This document shows, in pieces, positions 37,164 through 47,448 of a stretch of DNA of 53,527 nucleotides. Source of the stretch: a virus. The DNA lies in IMG/VR virus record IMGVR_UViG_3300042987_002836, positions 1-53,527 of that record; one strand, given 5' to 3'. The position numbers and the translations under genes are program-made. Each line of letters opens with the position of its first letter. Position 1 is the first letter of the stretch. Under the pieces are notes generated by a model, which had not been told where the DNA came from, searched no databases, and saw only the letters and a program-made list of their open reading frames with translations.

Positions 37164-37392
37164 TGAAGCGAGAGATCTTCTTTCGGTTGAGAGATGTGCG
37201 AAGCTTCTGGCCGCGCTGTTTGTTGTGTAGGTCGTTCATAATACACCAAGCTTCGTGTTGAAGCGTGAATGTGGACAAAAAAGAAGACATGAATGAGCTT
37301 ACAAAGAATTTGTTGATAGTTCACACGCGATGACAATGAGTATGATATAGTGACTAATGACAAACACCGGCCAAATCATGGGAGGTACGGTT
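37164..37392. promoter_or_regulatory. Divergent promoter region between primase and HTH gene
   Basis: On the plus strand, an extended -10 TGATATAGT at 37343-37351 precedes the HTH gene. On the minus strand, TATTAT near 37238-37243 points to the primase and would give a leader of about 65 nt. A tiny frame (37164-37239) has no ribosome-binding site and is not counted as a gene. Confidence 0.45.
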
Positions 37393-37632
37393 ATGGGAGA
37401 TCTTCTCAAGGAGATCCAAGAAACGGAGATTCACCCTGGAAACAGGTCACGAATCGCCGAGATACTAGAGGCACTCGAGCCGTCAGACAGAAAAGATCTG
37501 CTGGCAGCGCTCGACGACCACTCGATCTCAGCTTCGCGAATCTCAAAGGCAATGGCGCGCAGAGGACATAAGCTCGCCTCATCAGTCATCTCGAGGTATC
37601 GTCGAGGAGAGCTCTCGACGAAGATCAAATGA
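37393..37632 (+). CDS. Small HTH protein (79 aa)
   Basis: The ATG at 37393 has GGGAGG seven bases upstream; an earlier in-frame ATG at 37357 lies five bases after the -10 box and could be used leaderless. The C-terminal half (SASRISKAMARRGHKLASSV then ISRYRRGEL) is a helix-turn-helix with a recognition helix seen in actinobacteriophage proteins. ATGA overlap with the metallophosphoesterase. Could be a DNA-targeting partner of the nuclease. Confidence 0.7.
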   Translation: MGDLLKEIQETEIHPGNRSRIAEILEALEPSDRKDLLAALDDHSISASRISKAMARRGHKLASSVISRYRRGELSTKIK

Positions 37633-38645
37633 GTCTCGAGGACGAGATCAAGCTCGAGGAAGAGATAGCAGATCTCCGAAGAGCTCTAAAGACCGCCCAG
37701 GCTTCTGAATACAAGGCCAAGCGCAAGAACGAAGAACTTGTAGAAGCAGTCTATAAGGCAGCGTACGACGCGGGCATCGCCGCCGGCCGAGGGATCCCAG
37801 ACAAGCAAAAGCCACCAGCTAAAGATCCTCGCAAAGGTAAAGGCGAGGTTGCAGTAGTTCACGCCACCGACTGGCAGCTCGGGAAGAAGACCGTCTCGTA
37901 CGGTATGACTACCTGCGCCGCTCGTATGGATCAAATGATCGTGAAGGTCAATGAACTTTCGACGATCCAGCAGAGCCATCACCCGGTCAGAGAGCTATGT
38001 CTTCTTTTCGGCGGAGACATGGTCGAAGGCATCACGATCTTTCCAGGCCAAGCCTGGGAAGTAGAGGCGCATCTATTCGAGCAGCTCTTTGAAGCCGCGC
38101 GGATCATGGAAAAGATGGTCCGCTCGTTCTCATCAACTTTCGAGAAAGTCTCGATCGTCTGCGAGTTTGGCAATCACGGTCGTCTTGGTCGGAAGGGAGA
38201 GCTTCCGTCAGGTGACAACATCGACGCGATGGCGTATCGGATCTGTCAAGACAGAACTAGAGATCTAAAGAACGTCACGTGGCAGATGTCGGGCGACTGG
38301 TATCAGATCGTCACCATCGGCAACTACAAGGCCTTGCTAGTCCACGGCGACGAGATCAAGAGCTTCGGCGGAAACACGCCGGCGTTTGGTATTCTCCGCA
38401 AGGCCAATGCCTGGGCAACAGGCGTGGTTGAAGACTTTCAAGATGTCTACATGGGCCACTGGCACACGCCGATGGCGCTGACGATGGCGAACGGTGGCCG
38501 AGTGTTTGTGACTGGCTCTCCCGAGTCCGGTAACGAGTACGCTCGAGAGTTCGTCGCCGCGATTGGCAGACCGTCACAACGTATTCACTTCGTCGATCCT
38601 GAAAAAGGTCGAGTGACGGCAGAATACGTCATCTGGCTCGACTGA
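37629..38645 (+). CDS. Metallophosphoesterase (SbcD/Mre11-like) (338 aa)
   Basis: N-terminal coiled coil (LEDEIKLEEEIADLRRALKT), then the metallophosphoesterase motifs VVHATDWQLGKK, FGGDMVEG, CEFGNHGR and MGHWHTP, giving the two-metal active site. The overall plan resembles DNA repair nuclease subunits. Overlaps the HTH gene; probably acts on DNA during replication or recombination. Confidence 0.85.
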   Translation: MSLEDEIKLEEEIADLRRALKTAQASEYKAKRKNEELVEAVYKAAYDAGIAAGRGIPDKQKPPAKDPRKGKGEVAVVHATDWQLGKKTVSYGMTTCAARMDQMIVKVNELSTIQQSHHPVRELCLLFGGDMVEGITIFPGQAWEVEAHLFEQLFEAARIMEKMVRSFSSTFEKVSIVCEFGNHGRLGRKGELPSGDNIDAMAYRICQDRTRDLKNVTWQMSGDWYQIVTIGNYKALLVHGDEIKSFGGNTPAFGILRKANAWATGVVEDFQDVYMGHWHTPMALTMANGGRVFVTGSPESGNEYAREFVAAIGRPSQRIHFVDPEKGRVTAEYVIWLD

Positions 38646-38666
38646 GCGGTCACACTTTCAATGCGT

Positions 38667-38675
38667 TGATACAAT
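38667..38675 (+). promoter_or_regulatory. Extended -10 promoter before the DUF6378-like gene
   Basis: TGATACAAT (TGnTANNNT form) at 38667-38675, about 50 bp before the ATG at 38727, with GGAGTCGTGA as ribosome-binding region. A short GC hairpin (CCGCCG/CCGGC) lies in the leader. Confidence 0.45.
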
Positions 38676-38726
38676 TTGGCTATCCCGCCGTGCCGCCGGC
38701 AGGACATGACTGTATTGGAGTCGTGA

Positions 38727-39110
38727 ATGGCCAAGTCTCGTCGCATCTTGAAGGACTCCCACAAGAGCAAAGTGCTCGAGACTGCACAGCTTGTTGTCAC
38801 CGCGCAGATGGCAGATCAACAGCACACTGACCTTTCAAGAGTCGGTGTTGTGTGGTCTGGAATCTTAGACCTAGAAGGACCGATCCCGCCGTCTGAAGTC
38901 GCCGCGATGCTGAGCGCCTACGATCTAGTGAGAGCGACGACTTTAGTCGATGCTCACGAGCACTGGGTCAGTGCCGCCGCGTACGCCGCCATAGCCGACG
39001 CCACAGAACCAGTTCATGTAAAAGAGCTAGCAGTTCTAGAAGATGAAAAGCCTAAGAGTTCTGAGTCCGCGACCATTGGATTCGTGGCTTCCCGTAGGAA
39101 TGAGGAGTAG
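38727..39110 (+). CDS. DUF6378-like protein (127 aa)
   Basis: The pattern LETAQLVVTAQMADQQHTDL, VGVVWSGILDLEGPIPPSEV, ATTLVDAHEHWVSAAAYAAI matches the small DUF6378 proteins common in actinobacteriophages, usually near replication genes. Function not known to me. Starts after GGAGTCGTGA. Confidence 0.65.
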   Translation: MAKSRRILKDSHKSKVLETAQLVVTAQMADQQHTDLSRVGVVWSGILDLEGPIPPSEVAAMLSAYDLVRATTLVDAHEHWVSAAAYAAIADATEPVHVKELAVLEDEKPKSSESATIGFVASRRNEE

Positions 39111-39164
39111 TCTACCGTTGGTATTATTCTCCAGTAGTTTTAGCATTGTTGCACCCTGCGAGCA

Positions 39165-42100
39165 ATGCAGGACAAGGTGGATTCGTCGGTGAGCTGGTCA
39201 GAGGACATTGTAACTCGTGTTGTAACCGGTAGCTACATTACCGCGCGCGGAACTGCGGGGCGAGGCACGGTCACGTTCACTCCAACTAGCACGGTTGTTG
39301 ACGAAAACGACGATGTCATCGTAACAGATCCCGTCGTGGCTACTCTCGATGGATCAGGTGCGTTCAGCATCACTCTTCCAACAACAGACAACCCAGCGCT
39401 CAAGCCAACTGGCTGGGCATACGAAGTTCAGGTGCGAATCAACGGCGTCAAGCCGACTAAGTTCTGGATCTTCTTGCCTGTTGGTGACGGAAGTCCGGTC
39501 GACATCTTCTCTCAACTTGGCAGTCTTTCTCCTGTCTCTGACGCAACTGCTGGAGCAGCGGCTCGCGGCTCTATCGGTCCGCAAGGTTCAACCGGTCCTA
39601 CAGGTCCTTTGGGCCCAACAGGTCCTATCGGCCCAACAGGACCTTCAGGCGGTCCAACCGGTCCGCAGGGCCCGCAAGGCGAAACCGGTCCGACCGGTCC
39701 AGTCGGCGCAACAGGTGCGACAGGTCCGCAAGGTATTCAAGGCGTTCAAGGCGTCGCTGGCGACACCGGACCTACAGGTCCTGCTGGAACGTCGATCACA
39801 ATTCTTGGCTCATACGCTACATACAACGCACTCATTGCGGCGCACCCGACAGGAAATCCAGGTGATGGATATCTAGTTGACGGCGACCTGTATGTTTGGG
39901 ACAACGTCGGTTCAGAGTGGGACAACGTCGGCAGCATTGAAGGTCCAACAGGTCCGCAAGGCATTCAAGGTCCAACAGGTCCGCAAGGTGATGTTGGTCC
40001 GACAGGCCCGCAAGGCGATCAAGGTCCTCAAGGTGACGCAGGTCCAACTGGTCCGCAAGGTGACGTCGGTCCTCAAGGTGATGTTGGTCCGACAGGCCCG
40101 CAAGGTGACGCTGGTCCAACCGGTCCAGAAGGTGCAACAGGCCCTCAAGGAGATGTTGGCCCAACTGGACCCGAAGGCGCGACTGGTCCTCAAGGTGACG
40201 TAGGTCCGACAGGACCTCAGGGGGACACCGGTGCTACTGGTCCTACAGGCCCACAAGGCTTCGATGCGTTTGAGTATTCACCGCTGCGCGCGTTTGAAAA
40301 CGCGTATCAGCCTGGTGAGATCATCTTCTATAGTGGAAGTTACTTCATCTGTCTTGCGACAAACGACGCGCTTCCTCCGACAGGTGGAAACCTTGGAGTC
40401 TACTGGAATCCGTATTCGTTCGTTGGCGCAGTCGGCGCGACAGGTCCGCAAGGAGACATCGGCCCAACTGGTCCGCAAGGCGTTCAAGGCGACATCGGCC
40501 CAACAGGACCGCAGGGTGACCTCGGACCGACAGGTCCGCAAGGTGACATTGGCCCAACTGGTCCGCTCGGTCCTACAGGTCCGCAAGGCGACCTTGGTCC
40601 AACCGGTCCTCAGGGAACTGGCGTCACCATTCTTGGTTCATACGCGTCGTACGCAGCTCTCATTGCAGCTCAGCCGACAGGAAATCCAGGTGACAGCTAT
40701 CTTGTCGCCGGTGACCTGTACGTATGGTCTGCAACTACGTCATCGTGGGTCAACGTTGGTCAGATTCAAGGACCGACAGGTCCTGAAGGTGACATCGGCC
40801 CGACCGGCCCGCAAGGTGACGCTGGTCCAACCGGTCCGCAGGGCGAGCTTGGTCCAACTGGACCGCAAGGCGATATTGGCCCGACAGGTCCACAAGGCAT
40901 TCAAGGTGAAGTAGGTCCGACAGGTCCACTCGGACCAACTGGACCGCAAGGCGATCTTGGCCCAACAGGACCGCAGGGTGAACAAGGTGTAACTGGTCCG
41001 CAAGGCGATCTTGGCCCAACAGGACCGCAGGGCGACATCGGTCCTACAGGTCCGCAAGGAAACGTAGGTCCTACAGGACCTGAAGGTCCGACCGGACCAC
41101 AAGGCGATCTTGGCCCCACAGGTCCTCAAGGCTCGGCTGTAACAATTCTTGGCGAGTACGCCGATCTTGCTGCGTTGCAAGCTGCGCATCCGACAGGCAA
41201 CGCAGGCGACGGATACCTTGTTGAGAACGGCGACCTGTATGTCTGGGATGCTGTCGGTTCGACATGGGTCAATGTTGGTAACATTCAAGGACCAACAGGT
41301 CCAGTAGGCGCAACAGGTGCGACTGGTCCTCAAGGCGAGCCGGGGCCAACAGGTCCTCAGGGTATCGAAGGCAACGTCGGTCCGACAGGACCTACAGGTT
41401 CTCAAGGTGATGTTGGTCCAACTGGACCGCAAGGTGATGCAGGCCCGACAGGCCCGACAGGACCAACAGGTGACATCGGTCAGTTCGCCATTTCTTCAGC
41501 AACTCCTCCAGTGACTGCTGATCTTGGTGACGCTTGGTTCAACTCTTCGACAGGTCAGATCTTTGTCTACTACGACGGCTATTGGGTTGAGTCAGCGTCA
41601 AGCAACAAAGGTGACACAGGACCAACCGGTCCAGTCGGTCCGGCATCGACAGTTACAGGTCCTCGCGGACCAACTGGTCCAACAGGACCTACAGGTTCAA
41701 CAGGCCCAGCGTCAACAGTGACAGGACCTACAGGTCCAACTGGACCTACTGGACCGACGGGCCCAACCGGTCCTCTCGGTCCTCAAGGATTGCAAGGTCC
41801 AACAGGTCCAGGTATTACTGGTCCAACTGGACCGACAGGAGCTCAAGGTCCACAAGGAGTCACGGGCCCAACTTCGACAACTCCTGGGCCGACAGGTCCG
41901 CAGGGTCCTCAAGGTGCAACAGGTCCTACCGGCCCGACTGGCCCAGCGTCAACAGTTGCTGGTCCGCAAGGCGTCATTGGACCGACAGGGCCAACTGGAC
42001 CGCAAGGTCCAGCATCTAACGTCACGGGACCGACAGGTCCGCAAGGACCAACTGGTCCGCAAGGACTTCCGTCGAATGTCACTGGTCCAACAGGTCCACT

Positions 42101-42452
42101 TGGACCTACCGGTCCAGTCGGCGCAACAGGTCCCGGGTTCTACAATCTTACGTCGTCGATTATTACGTCGTCGCACACGCTCGGCGCGAGTGACGCTGGC
42201 AAGCTCGTCGAGGTCGACTCTGCGCTCGCGGTCGAGCTCACGATTCCAGCCGACTCGACGTACAACTTTGCAGTAGGCACGCAGCTCGTGATCGTTCAGG
42301 TCGGTCTCGGTCAAGCATCTGTTGCTCCTGCCGCCGGCGTGACTTTGAACTCAGAACAAAATAGGCGAAAGCTTTCGCAGCAGTGGTCAGGCGTGTCGTT
42401 GATCAAGCGTGCTGCAAACACGTGGGTTCTCTTCGGCAGCTTGGTAGACTAA
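39165..42452 (+). CDS. Giant collagen-like tail fibre protein (1095 aa)
   Basis: Residues about 1-125 are a structural beta domain ([20 protein letters not shown] ... TNPTGW-like) found at the start of phage minor tail proteins. Collagen-type GPT/GPQ triplets follow, interrupted three times by a module ([20 protein letters not shown]) that ends NVG and by one [20 protein letters not shown] module. A WFN/YYDGYW module lies near residue 775, more GPT repeats run to about 985, and a C-terminal trimer-type domain closes the protein. Modules are repeated at DNA level too. Likely a long rod bearing several receptor-binding heads. Confidence 0.9.
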   Translation: MQDKVDSSVSWSEDIVTRVVTGSYITARGTAGRGTVTFTPTSTVVDENDDVIVTDPVVATLDGSGAFSITLPTTDNPALKPTGWAYEVQVRINGVKPTKFWIFLPVGDGSPVDIFSQLGSLSPVSDATAGAAARGSIGPQGSTGPTGPLGPTGPIGPTGPSGGPTGPQGPQGETGPTGPVGATGATGPQGIQGVQGVAGDTGPTGPAGTSITILGSYATYNALIAAHPTGNPGDGYLVDGDLYVWDNVGSEWDNVGSIEGPTGPQGIQGPTGPQGDVGPTGPQGDQGPQGDAGPTGPQGDVGPQGDVGPTGPQGDAGPTGPEGATGPQGDVGPTGPEGATGPQGDVGPTGPQGDTGATGPTGPQGFDAFEYSPLRAFENAYQPGEIIFYSGSYFICLATNDALPPTGGNLGVYWNPYSFVGAVGATGPQGDIGPTGPQGVQGDIGPTGPQGDLGPTGPQGDIGPTGPLGPTGPQGDLGPTGPQGTGVTILGSYASYAALIAAQPTGNPGDSYLVAGDLYVWSATTSSWVNVGQIQGPTGPEGDIGPTGPQGDAGPTGPQGELGPTGPQGDIGPTGPQGIQGEVGPTGPLGPTGPQGDLGPTGPQGEQGVTGPQGDLGPTGPQGDIGPTGPQGNVGPTGPEGPTGPQGDLGPTGPQGSAVTILGEYADLAALQAAHPTGNAGDGYLVENGDLYVWDAVGSTWVNVGNIQGPTGPVGATGATGPQGEPGPTGPQGIEGNVGPTGPTGSQGDVGPTGPQGDAGPTGPTGPTGDIGQFAISSATPPVTADLGDAWFNSSTGQIFVYYDGYWVESASSNKGDTGPTGPVGPASTVTGPRGPTGPTGPTGSTGPASTVTGPTGPTGPTGPTGPTGPLGPQGLQGPTGPGITGPTGPTGAQGPQGVTGPTSTTPGPTGPQGPQGATGPTGPTGPASTVAGPQGVIGPTGPTGPQGPASNVTGPTGPQGPTGPQGLPSNVTGPTGPLGPTGPVGATGPGFYNLTSSIITSSHTLGASDAGKLVEVDSALAVELTIPADSTYNFAVGTQLVIVQVGLGQASVAPAAGVTLNSEQNRRKLSQQWSGVSLIKRAANTWVLFGSLVD

Positions 42453-42454
42453 CC

Positions 42455-43372
42455 ATGCTGATCTCTGTTCACGGAGCTATTGGCTCAATCAAACGAGCTC
42501 TCGTTCCTGCAACATGGACGCAACGCACGTCTACGTTTGGAGCGTCAAACATCAACCACGTCACCTACGGTAACTCGGTGTTTGTAGCGTGCGGTGACTC
42601 TGGAAAGATGTCAGTGTCGCAAGACCTTGGCGTGACGTGGTCGTCGCTGTCGTCGTCGTTTGGCACAAGCAACATTTGGAGCGTGCAGTACGGAAACAAC
42701 CTGTGGGTCGCTGTTGGTAGCACAGGAAAGATGGCAACTTCAGTAGACGGAGTGAATTGGTTTCAGCGCGTGTCCTCGTTCGGCACAACAACTATTCTTA
42801 CTGTTGCGTACTACGAAGGATTTTGGATCGCAGCTGGAGTTGGTGGCAAGTTGGCGACAAGCACAGACGGTCTCAACTGGACGCAGCGCACTTCATCGTT
42901 CGGCACGACGTACATCTATGACATCTCGTACGGCGGCGGAAAGTGGGTTGCTGTCGGAGACGCTGGTAAGCTCGCGACATCTGTAGACGGAATCTCTTGG
43001 ATTCAACGTACGTCATCTTTTGGAACAGACAGAATCCGAGAGATCGCGCACACTCCTACTGGATACGCGGTCATCGTCGGCAATAATGGAAAGATCGCCA
43101 CAAGTGCAGACGGCACGACGTGGACGCAACAGGCAAACACGTTCTTGTCGTCTACTCTCGAGGCGGTGTCGTACGGCGGTAATGGAATGCTCGTGGCCGC
43201 AGGTTTTTCTGGCAAGCTTGGAACTTCTAGAATCTTGAGCTCGATCAGCAACGACGCTTGGGTTCAGCAGACATCATCATTCGGTACTACTCCGATCAAC
43301 TCGGTAGTGTTTGGATCTGGCACGTTCGTCGCGGTCGGCCAGGCTGGAAAGATCGCGACGTCATCTGGATAG
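42455..43372 (+). CDS. Seven-bladed beta-propeller tail protein (305 aa)
   Basis: Seven repeats of about 42 residues, each of the form TWTQRTSSFGT ... NxVxYGxxxFVAVGxxGKxATSxDG, exactly the count for a seven-bladed propeller. A longer frame upstream exists, but the ATG at 42455, two bases after the previous stop, is the natural start. Probable glycan-binding or receptor-binding head of a fibre; catalytic residues of sialidases are not evident. Confidence 0.82.
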   Translation: MLISVHGAIGSIKRALVPATWTQRTSTFGASNINHVTYGNSVFVACGDSGKMSVSQDLGVTWSSLSSSFGTSNIWSVQYGNNLWVAVGSTGKMATSVDGVNWFQRVSSFGTTTILTVAYYEGFWIAAGVGGKLATSTDGLNWTQRTSSFGTTYIYDISYGGGKWVAVGDAGKLATSVDGISWIQRTSSFGTDRIREIAHTPTGYAVIVGNNGKIATSADGTTWTQQANTFLSSTLEAVSYGGNGMLVAAGFSGKLGTSRILSSISNDAWVQQTSSFGTTPINSVVFGSGTFVAVGQAGKIATSSG

Positions 43373-43379
43373 GAGAAAC

Positions 43380-43544
43380 ATGGACACATACACGTACGAG
43401 ATTCAAGAGACTCCGCCGATGGCGAAGATCTACAAAGACGGAAGTCTTGTAGACAACTCAGGGCCGTGGGAGTCAGTGTCGGCCGCTGCCGACTGGGCGA
43501 TGCTCATGGTCTCGCGCCTAAACGCAGGCCTGGAGTCGCTGTAG
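43380..43544 (+). CDS. Small hypothetical protein (54 aa)
   Basis: Starts MDTYTYEIQETPPMAKIYKD after AGGAGAAAC. A short beta hairpin then helix (SAAADWAMLMVSRLNAGLES). Similar small genes separate fibre genes elsewhere (53198-53428). Possibly a fibre chaperone or attachment factor. Confidence 0.65.
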   Translation: MDTYTYEIQETPPMAKIYKDGSLVDNSGPWESVSAAADWAMLMVSRLNAGLESL

Positions 43545-43586
43545 AAGTAGTAAGATTTAGGAAGTTCTTGAAGCCGAGGAGCTTTA

Positions 43587-45341
43587 GTGTCAGCAATTGA
43601 TTTTCCAAACGACCCGATTGTCGGTCAAGTACACACCGGAGGAAACTCTCAGTGGGTGTGGAACGGCACCGCTTGGGAGATGCTGCGCATTACTCCGACC
43701 GGTCCTACAGGACCTACTGGCCCGTTGGGTCCAACAGGCCCATACGGAATCTTCTCTATCGCGACCGAGACTCCACCCGCATCGCCGGCACTCGGTCAAG
43801 CGTGGTTCAACGGTGTAACTGGAAAAGTTTACGTTTACTATGACGACTTCTGGGTTGAAGTTGGTGCCGCACCTGTTGGTGCGACCGGGCCTACAGGCCC
43901 ACTTGGGCCGACAGGCGCGACTGGTCCGCAAGGACTTCCGTCGAATGTCACTGGTCCAACAGGCGCTACTGGTCCGGCGGGCGAGTCAATCACAGGTGCA
44001 ACAGGCCCAGCTGGAACAAACGGCAAGTACCTAGCAGGAGAAACATACCCAAACCCGACGCCTGAAGAAGGCGACGCTTGGTTCAACACGATCAACTTGA
44101 AGACATACGTCTATTACGACGGATTTTGGGTTGAGGTTGCAGCGAACGATGCCGGTCCAACTGGTCCGACTGGTCCCGAAGTTCCTGGCCCAACTGGACC
44201 TCAAGGTCCAATTGGTCCGACAGGGCCTCAAGGCGAAGCGATCACAGGTCCTACTGGTCCGCAAGGTCCATTAGGTCCTACTGGACCATCAGGCGGACCC
44301 ACAGGTCCGACGGGACCTCGCGGTGCAACTGGACCAACAGGTCCGACTGGACCTGGAGTTACAGGACCAACTGGTCCAACTGGACCGACAGGGCTTGCGC
44401 TTGTTCCGTTCAGAAACTTGCTCATCAACGGAGACATGCGCATCGCTCAGCGTGCTACGTCGGTGACATCGATCTCTTCAACAAACTACTACACAGTAGA
44501 TCGCTTCAATCACGCGATCTCAGGCGTAGGTATCTGGACGTCAGAACAGGTAAGCGACGCCGTTGATGTTTCTCGAAGCGCGTTGAAGCTTACCTGCACG
44601 GCCGCGACGCCAAGTCCGACAGCTAATGCGTTTTCGCGCATCGAGCAAAAGCTCGAAGGATTTGACGTTCAGTCTGCTAAGAAAGGAACAGCTGGTGCTC
44701 TTGCGCTGACTCTTTCATTCTACGTAAAGTCTAATGTTGTCGGCACGTACATCGCAGAACTCTATGACAACGACAACACTCGCTCGGTTAGTGCCGCGTA
44801 CAGTGTCAATGTCGCGAACACGTGGGAAAAGAAGACAATCACTTTTTCAGGCGACACGGTTGGCCAGTTCGACAATGACAACAACGCTTCATTGATTGTC
44901 GGTTGGTACCTCGGCGCCGGAACTGACTACACAAGTGGAACTCTTGCATCATCGTGGGGAGCTGTAGTCACTGCTAACAGAGCTGTCGGCCAGACAAACC
45001 TCGGAGCATCAGCTTCTAACTACATCATGTTTACGCAGGCGCAGCTTGAAGTAAACACAATCGCAAGTCCATTCGACGTCAGGCCTCTCTCGACAGAACT
45101 TACTCGCTGCATGCGGTACTTTGAAAAGTCTGCAGGCAACTCGCATGCAGTCGTCACGGCAGCGTCTTCGTCTTTCCCGACGGTGTTCTACAAGGTGCGC
45201 AAACGCGCTACTCCAATCCTTACACCTACGTACAACGTCGGCACCGGCGCGTCATTCACCGTAAGCGCAGACGGCCACGTGCAGACCGGCAACCACTCGG
45301 CTGGCTCGCTGTACACCTTTACTTCATCGGCTGAACTGTGA
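43587..45341 (+). CDS. Collagen-like tail fibre protein (584 aa), GTG start
   Basis: Begins with the adaptor [16 protein letters not shown] ... [11 protein letters not shown] shared with 45349 and 46629. Short collagen runs alternate with two [12 protein letters not shown] modules. The C-terminal part ([40 protein letters not shown] to the end) is the known NLLINGDM-type globular fibre domain. GAGGAG precedes the GTG. Confidence 0.88.
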   Translation: MSAIDFPNDPIVGQVHTGGNSQWVWNGTAWEMLRITPTGPTGPTGPLGPTGPYGIFSIATETPPASPALGQAWFNGVTGKVYVYYDDFWVEVGAAPVGATGPTGPLGPTGATGPQGLPSNVTGPTGATGPAGESITGATGPAGTNGKYLAGETYPNPTPEEGDAWFNTINLKTYVYYDGFWVEVAANDAGPTGPTGPEVPGPTGPQGPIGPTGPQGEAITGPTGPQGPLGPTGPSGGPTGPTGPRGATGPTGPTGPGVTGPTGPTGPTGLALVPFRNLLINGDMRIAQRATSVTSISSTNYYTVDRFNHAISGVGIWTSEQVSDAVDVSRSALKLTCTAATPSPTANAFSRIEQKLEGFDVQSAKKGTAGALALTLSFYVKSNVVGTYIAELYDNDNTRSVSAAYSVNVANTWEKKTITFSGDTVGQFDNDNNASLIVGWYLGAGTDYTSGTLASSWGAVVTANRAVGQTNLGASASNYIMFTQAQLEVNTIASPFDVRPLSTELTRCMRYFEKSAGNSHAVVTAASSSFPTVFYKVRKRATPILTPTYNVGTGASFTVSADGHVQTGNHSAGSLYTFTSSAEL

Positions 45342-45348
45342 GCGTATC

Positions 45349-46629
45349 ATGGCAGTAGACTTTCCAAACTCTCCAGTACTAAACCAAACAGTTGTCGTCG
45401 GAAACAAGACGTACCGCTGGACAGGTGTGTCGTGGGACCAAGATTCAAGTCTCGGTCAGGCAGGACCGACTGGACCTACTGGTCCGCTTGGGCCGACAGG
45501 GCCTACTGGTCCTATCCCGACGATCAACGCTTCCGCTCCTATTGTCTGGAATGCTGGCACTCAGACGCTGTCAGGCCCGACAATCGAGACGGTGTCTGGA
45601 TCGCAGAGCAAGGCAGATGCAGCCGCGGCCGCCGCAGTCGCCGCGCACAATGCGCAGCAAACAAACGTCCACGGAATCTTTGATGTCGAAGAACTAGAGA
45701 CCCAGCTCGGCGCTCTCGAGAAAGCGCAGAATGAAGCCGCTGCCTCAACGGAAGCGCACCGCATCGACACAACAGACGTTCATGGCATTCCAAACACCGC
45801 TGACATTGTTCTTCGAACGATGGTTGATGCGAAGGGCGACTTGATTGCAGGAACTGCTGACAATCTTGTCGCGCGTCTTGGAGTTGGAGCGAACGGCACT
45901 ACTCTCGAGGCAGACAGCACACAAGCTACTGGAATCAAGTGGTCAACAACTGTTGGTGATCACATTGCGGCATCAACGTCAGTACACGGCATATCAAACA
46001 CGTCAAACCTTGTCTACTATTCTGGCAGCGTCGTCAGAGACTCTGCAAACGCGGCTATTAGCCCGTACCACATCGGTGCTCCGTCGCTCACGGCGATTCA
46101 AGGCCACTTCCATCTGTCACCGAATGCGATTGACACCGCTCCGCGAACTGTCAACACAACAACAAGCCTCGCGACTGGAACCGCGTTCTTTACGTTCTTC
46201 ACTCCGCTATACACATTGACGGTATCAAACATCACCTACGTCTCAGGCACGATCATCTCCAGCGGCGTGTCGATCGCGCGGTTTGGTCTTTATACTGTTG
46301 ACGCAAGTGACAACGCAACGCTTGTCGCGCGAACAGACAATGATACTGGCATTCTTTCAGTCGCAAACACGGCGTACACGAAGCCGTTTTCTATACTAAG
46401 CGGCTATCCAGCGTCGTACACATTGACAGCTGGGCAAAGATACGCAGTCGCTATCATCATGGTGGCTACAGGCGCAGGTTCAGTGTACATGAACTACGCG
46501 AGCCCGATCACGACGATCAACTCTCTTCCGCCTCGTATGGCAGGCGCTGCAGGTTCACAAGCAGATCTGCCGACGTCACGCACGTCGTACTCAAACACCG
46601 TGTCAACACCGTGGGCTAGGTTGTCGTAA
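45349..46629 (+). CDS. Tail fibre protein with adaptor N-terminus (426 aa)
   Basis: Adaptor VDFPNSPVLNQTVVVGNKTY and WTGVSWD, a short GPT run, then an Ala-rich helical part, then AKGDLIAGTADNLVARLGVG and ATGIKWS (common fibre motif), and a C-terminal beta-sandwich. Stop overlaps the next start (TAATG). Confidence 0.85.
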   Translation: MAVDFPNSPVLNQTVVVGNKTYRWTGVSWDQDSSLGQAGPTGPTGPLGPTGPTGPIPTINASAPIVWNAGTQTLSGPTIETVSGSQSKADAAAAAAVAAHNAQQTNVHGIFDVEELETQLGALEKAQNEAAASTEAHRIDTTDVHGIPNTADIVLRTMVDAKGDLIAGTADNLVARLGVGANGTTLEADSTQATGIKWSTTVGDHIAASTSVHGISNTSNLVYYSGSVVRDSANAAISPYHIGAPSLTAIQGHFHLSPNAIDTAPRTVNTTTSLATGTAFFTFFTPLYTLTVSNITYVSGTIISSGVSIARFGLYTVDASDNATLVARTDNDTGILSVANTAYTKPFSILSGYPASYTLTAGQRYAVAIIMVATGAGSVYMNYASPITTINSLPPRMAGAAGSQADLPTSRTSYSNTVSTPWARLS

Positions 46630-47090
46630 TGGCTATCGACTTTCCATTTGATCCAACCGTCGGTGACGAGTACACGTACGGCCTGCAGAAGTGGGTGTGG
46701 ACAGGCGTTACCTGGGACCTTGTTGTCACAGAGCTTGTGGGTCCTACTGGACCTACAGGTCCACAAGGCCCGACGGGACCGCTCGGACCTACCGGTCCTC
46801 TTGGCCCAACAGGTCCTCAAGGAGTTCCAACTCTAGTCCTCGCGCAGTTTGAGACATACAATGACCTCGTCACGGCGCATCCTGTTGGTTCAGTTGGAGA
46901 CGCCTATCTTCTTGACAATGGCGATCTCTACGTTTGGATACAATCTACTTCGTCGTGGAATAACTCGGGCAATATTCTTGGACCTACCGGTCCAGTCGGC
47001 CCTCTTGGTCCAACAGGTCCCACCGGTCCTCAAGGTCCAGAAGGCGGCGGCGGACTTGGATTTGCAACAAACTGGTGGCTAGCAACATAG
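46629..47090 (+). CDS. Short collagen-like fibre protein (153 aa)
   Basis: Same adaptor (IDFPFDPTVGDEYTYGLQKW, WTGVTWDL), a GPT run, one copy of the AHPVGSVGDAYLLDNGDLYV module, a second GPT run and a short end (GFATNWWLAT). Looks like a minimal fibre of the same class as its neighbours. Confidence 0.82.
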   Translation: MAIDFPFDPTVGDEYTYGLQKWVWTGVTWDLVVTELVGPTGPTGPQGPTGPLGPTGPLGPTGPQGVPTLVLAQFETYNDLVTAHPVGSVGDAYLLDNGDLYVWIQSTSSWNNSGNILGPTGPVGPLGPTGPTGPQGPEGGGGLGFATNWWLAT

Positions 47091-47100
47091 GAGCTGAATA

Positions 47101-47439
47101 GTGGCAACACCGATTCGACGACTTGGTATCGTCCGACCAACGGCAGATACTCCTATGCTCGCGTTCACGTCTACAAGCTACTTCTTTGTGTCAGTGATTG
47201 CGACAAACGTCTCGGAGACCGACAACGCCACATTCACCGTGTGGGTAGTCCCAGCAGGAAACGAAGCTTTGATCCCCTCGCACGTCGCGTTCAACCTTCC
47301 GTTGAACCTCAAAGATTCTTATGAAACGTATCGGTTTCCGGTCATGAACACCGACGAGATCATGGTTGAAGCGTCTACTTCTGACGTAACTTTCACCGTC
47401 GTCGGTATCGACCAGATCAACGAAATCACGTCAGTCTAG
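47101..47439 (+). CDS. Small virion-type beta protein (112 aa), GTG start
   Basis: Starts MATPIRRLGIVRPTADTPML; a compact beta-sandwich (TFTVWVVPAG, YETYRFPVMNTDEIMV). The pattern is frequent near phage fibre genes. Possibly a fibre cap or connector. Preceded by GGAGCTGAATA. Confidence 0.65.
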   Translation: MATPIRRLGIVRPTADTPMLAFTSTSYFFVSVIATNVSETDNATFTVWVVPAGNEALIPSHVAFNLPLNLKDSYETYRFPVMNTDEIMVEASTSDVTFTVVGIDQINEITSV

Positions 47440-47448
47440 GGGTAACAG

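Noticed and set aside
37164-37239. Tiny minus-strand frame MNDLHNKQRGQKLRTSLNRK before the primase
   Set aside because: Its ATG overlaps the likely -10 box, so it would not be on the transcript; no ribosome-binding site.
40740-41432. Long antisense frame (230 codons) and similar ones in the collagen genes
   Set aside because: Arises from the GPT codon pattern read on the other strand; composition (Arg-Thr-Cys-Trp repeats) is not protein-like and there is no ribosome-binding site.
39588-42130. CRISPR-like periodic repeats
   Set aside because: The periodicity is 9 or 18 bp from GPT/GPQ codons in one long reading frame, with no spacers of constant length; it is collagen-like coding sequence.
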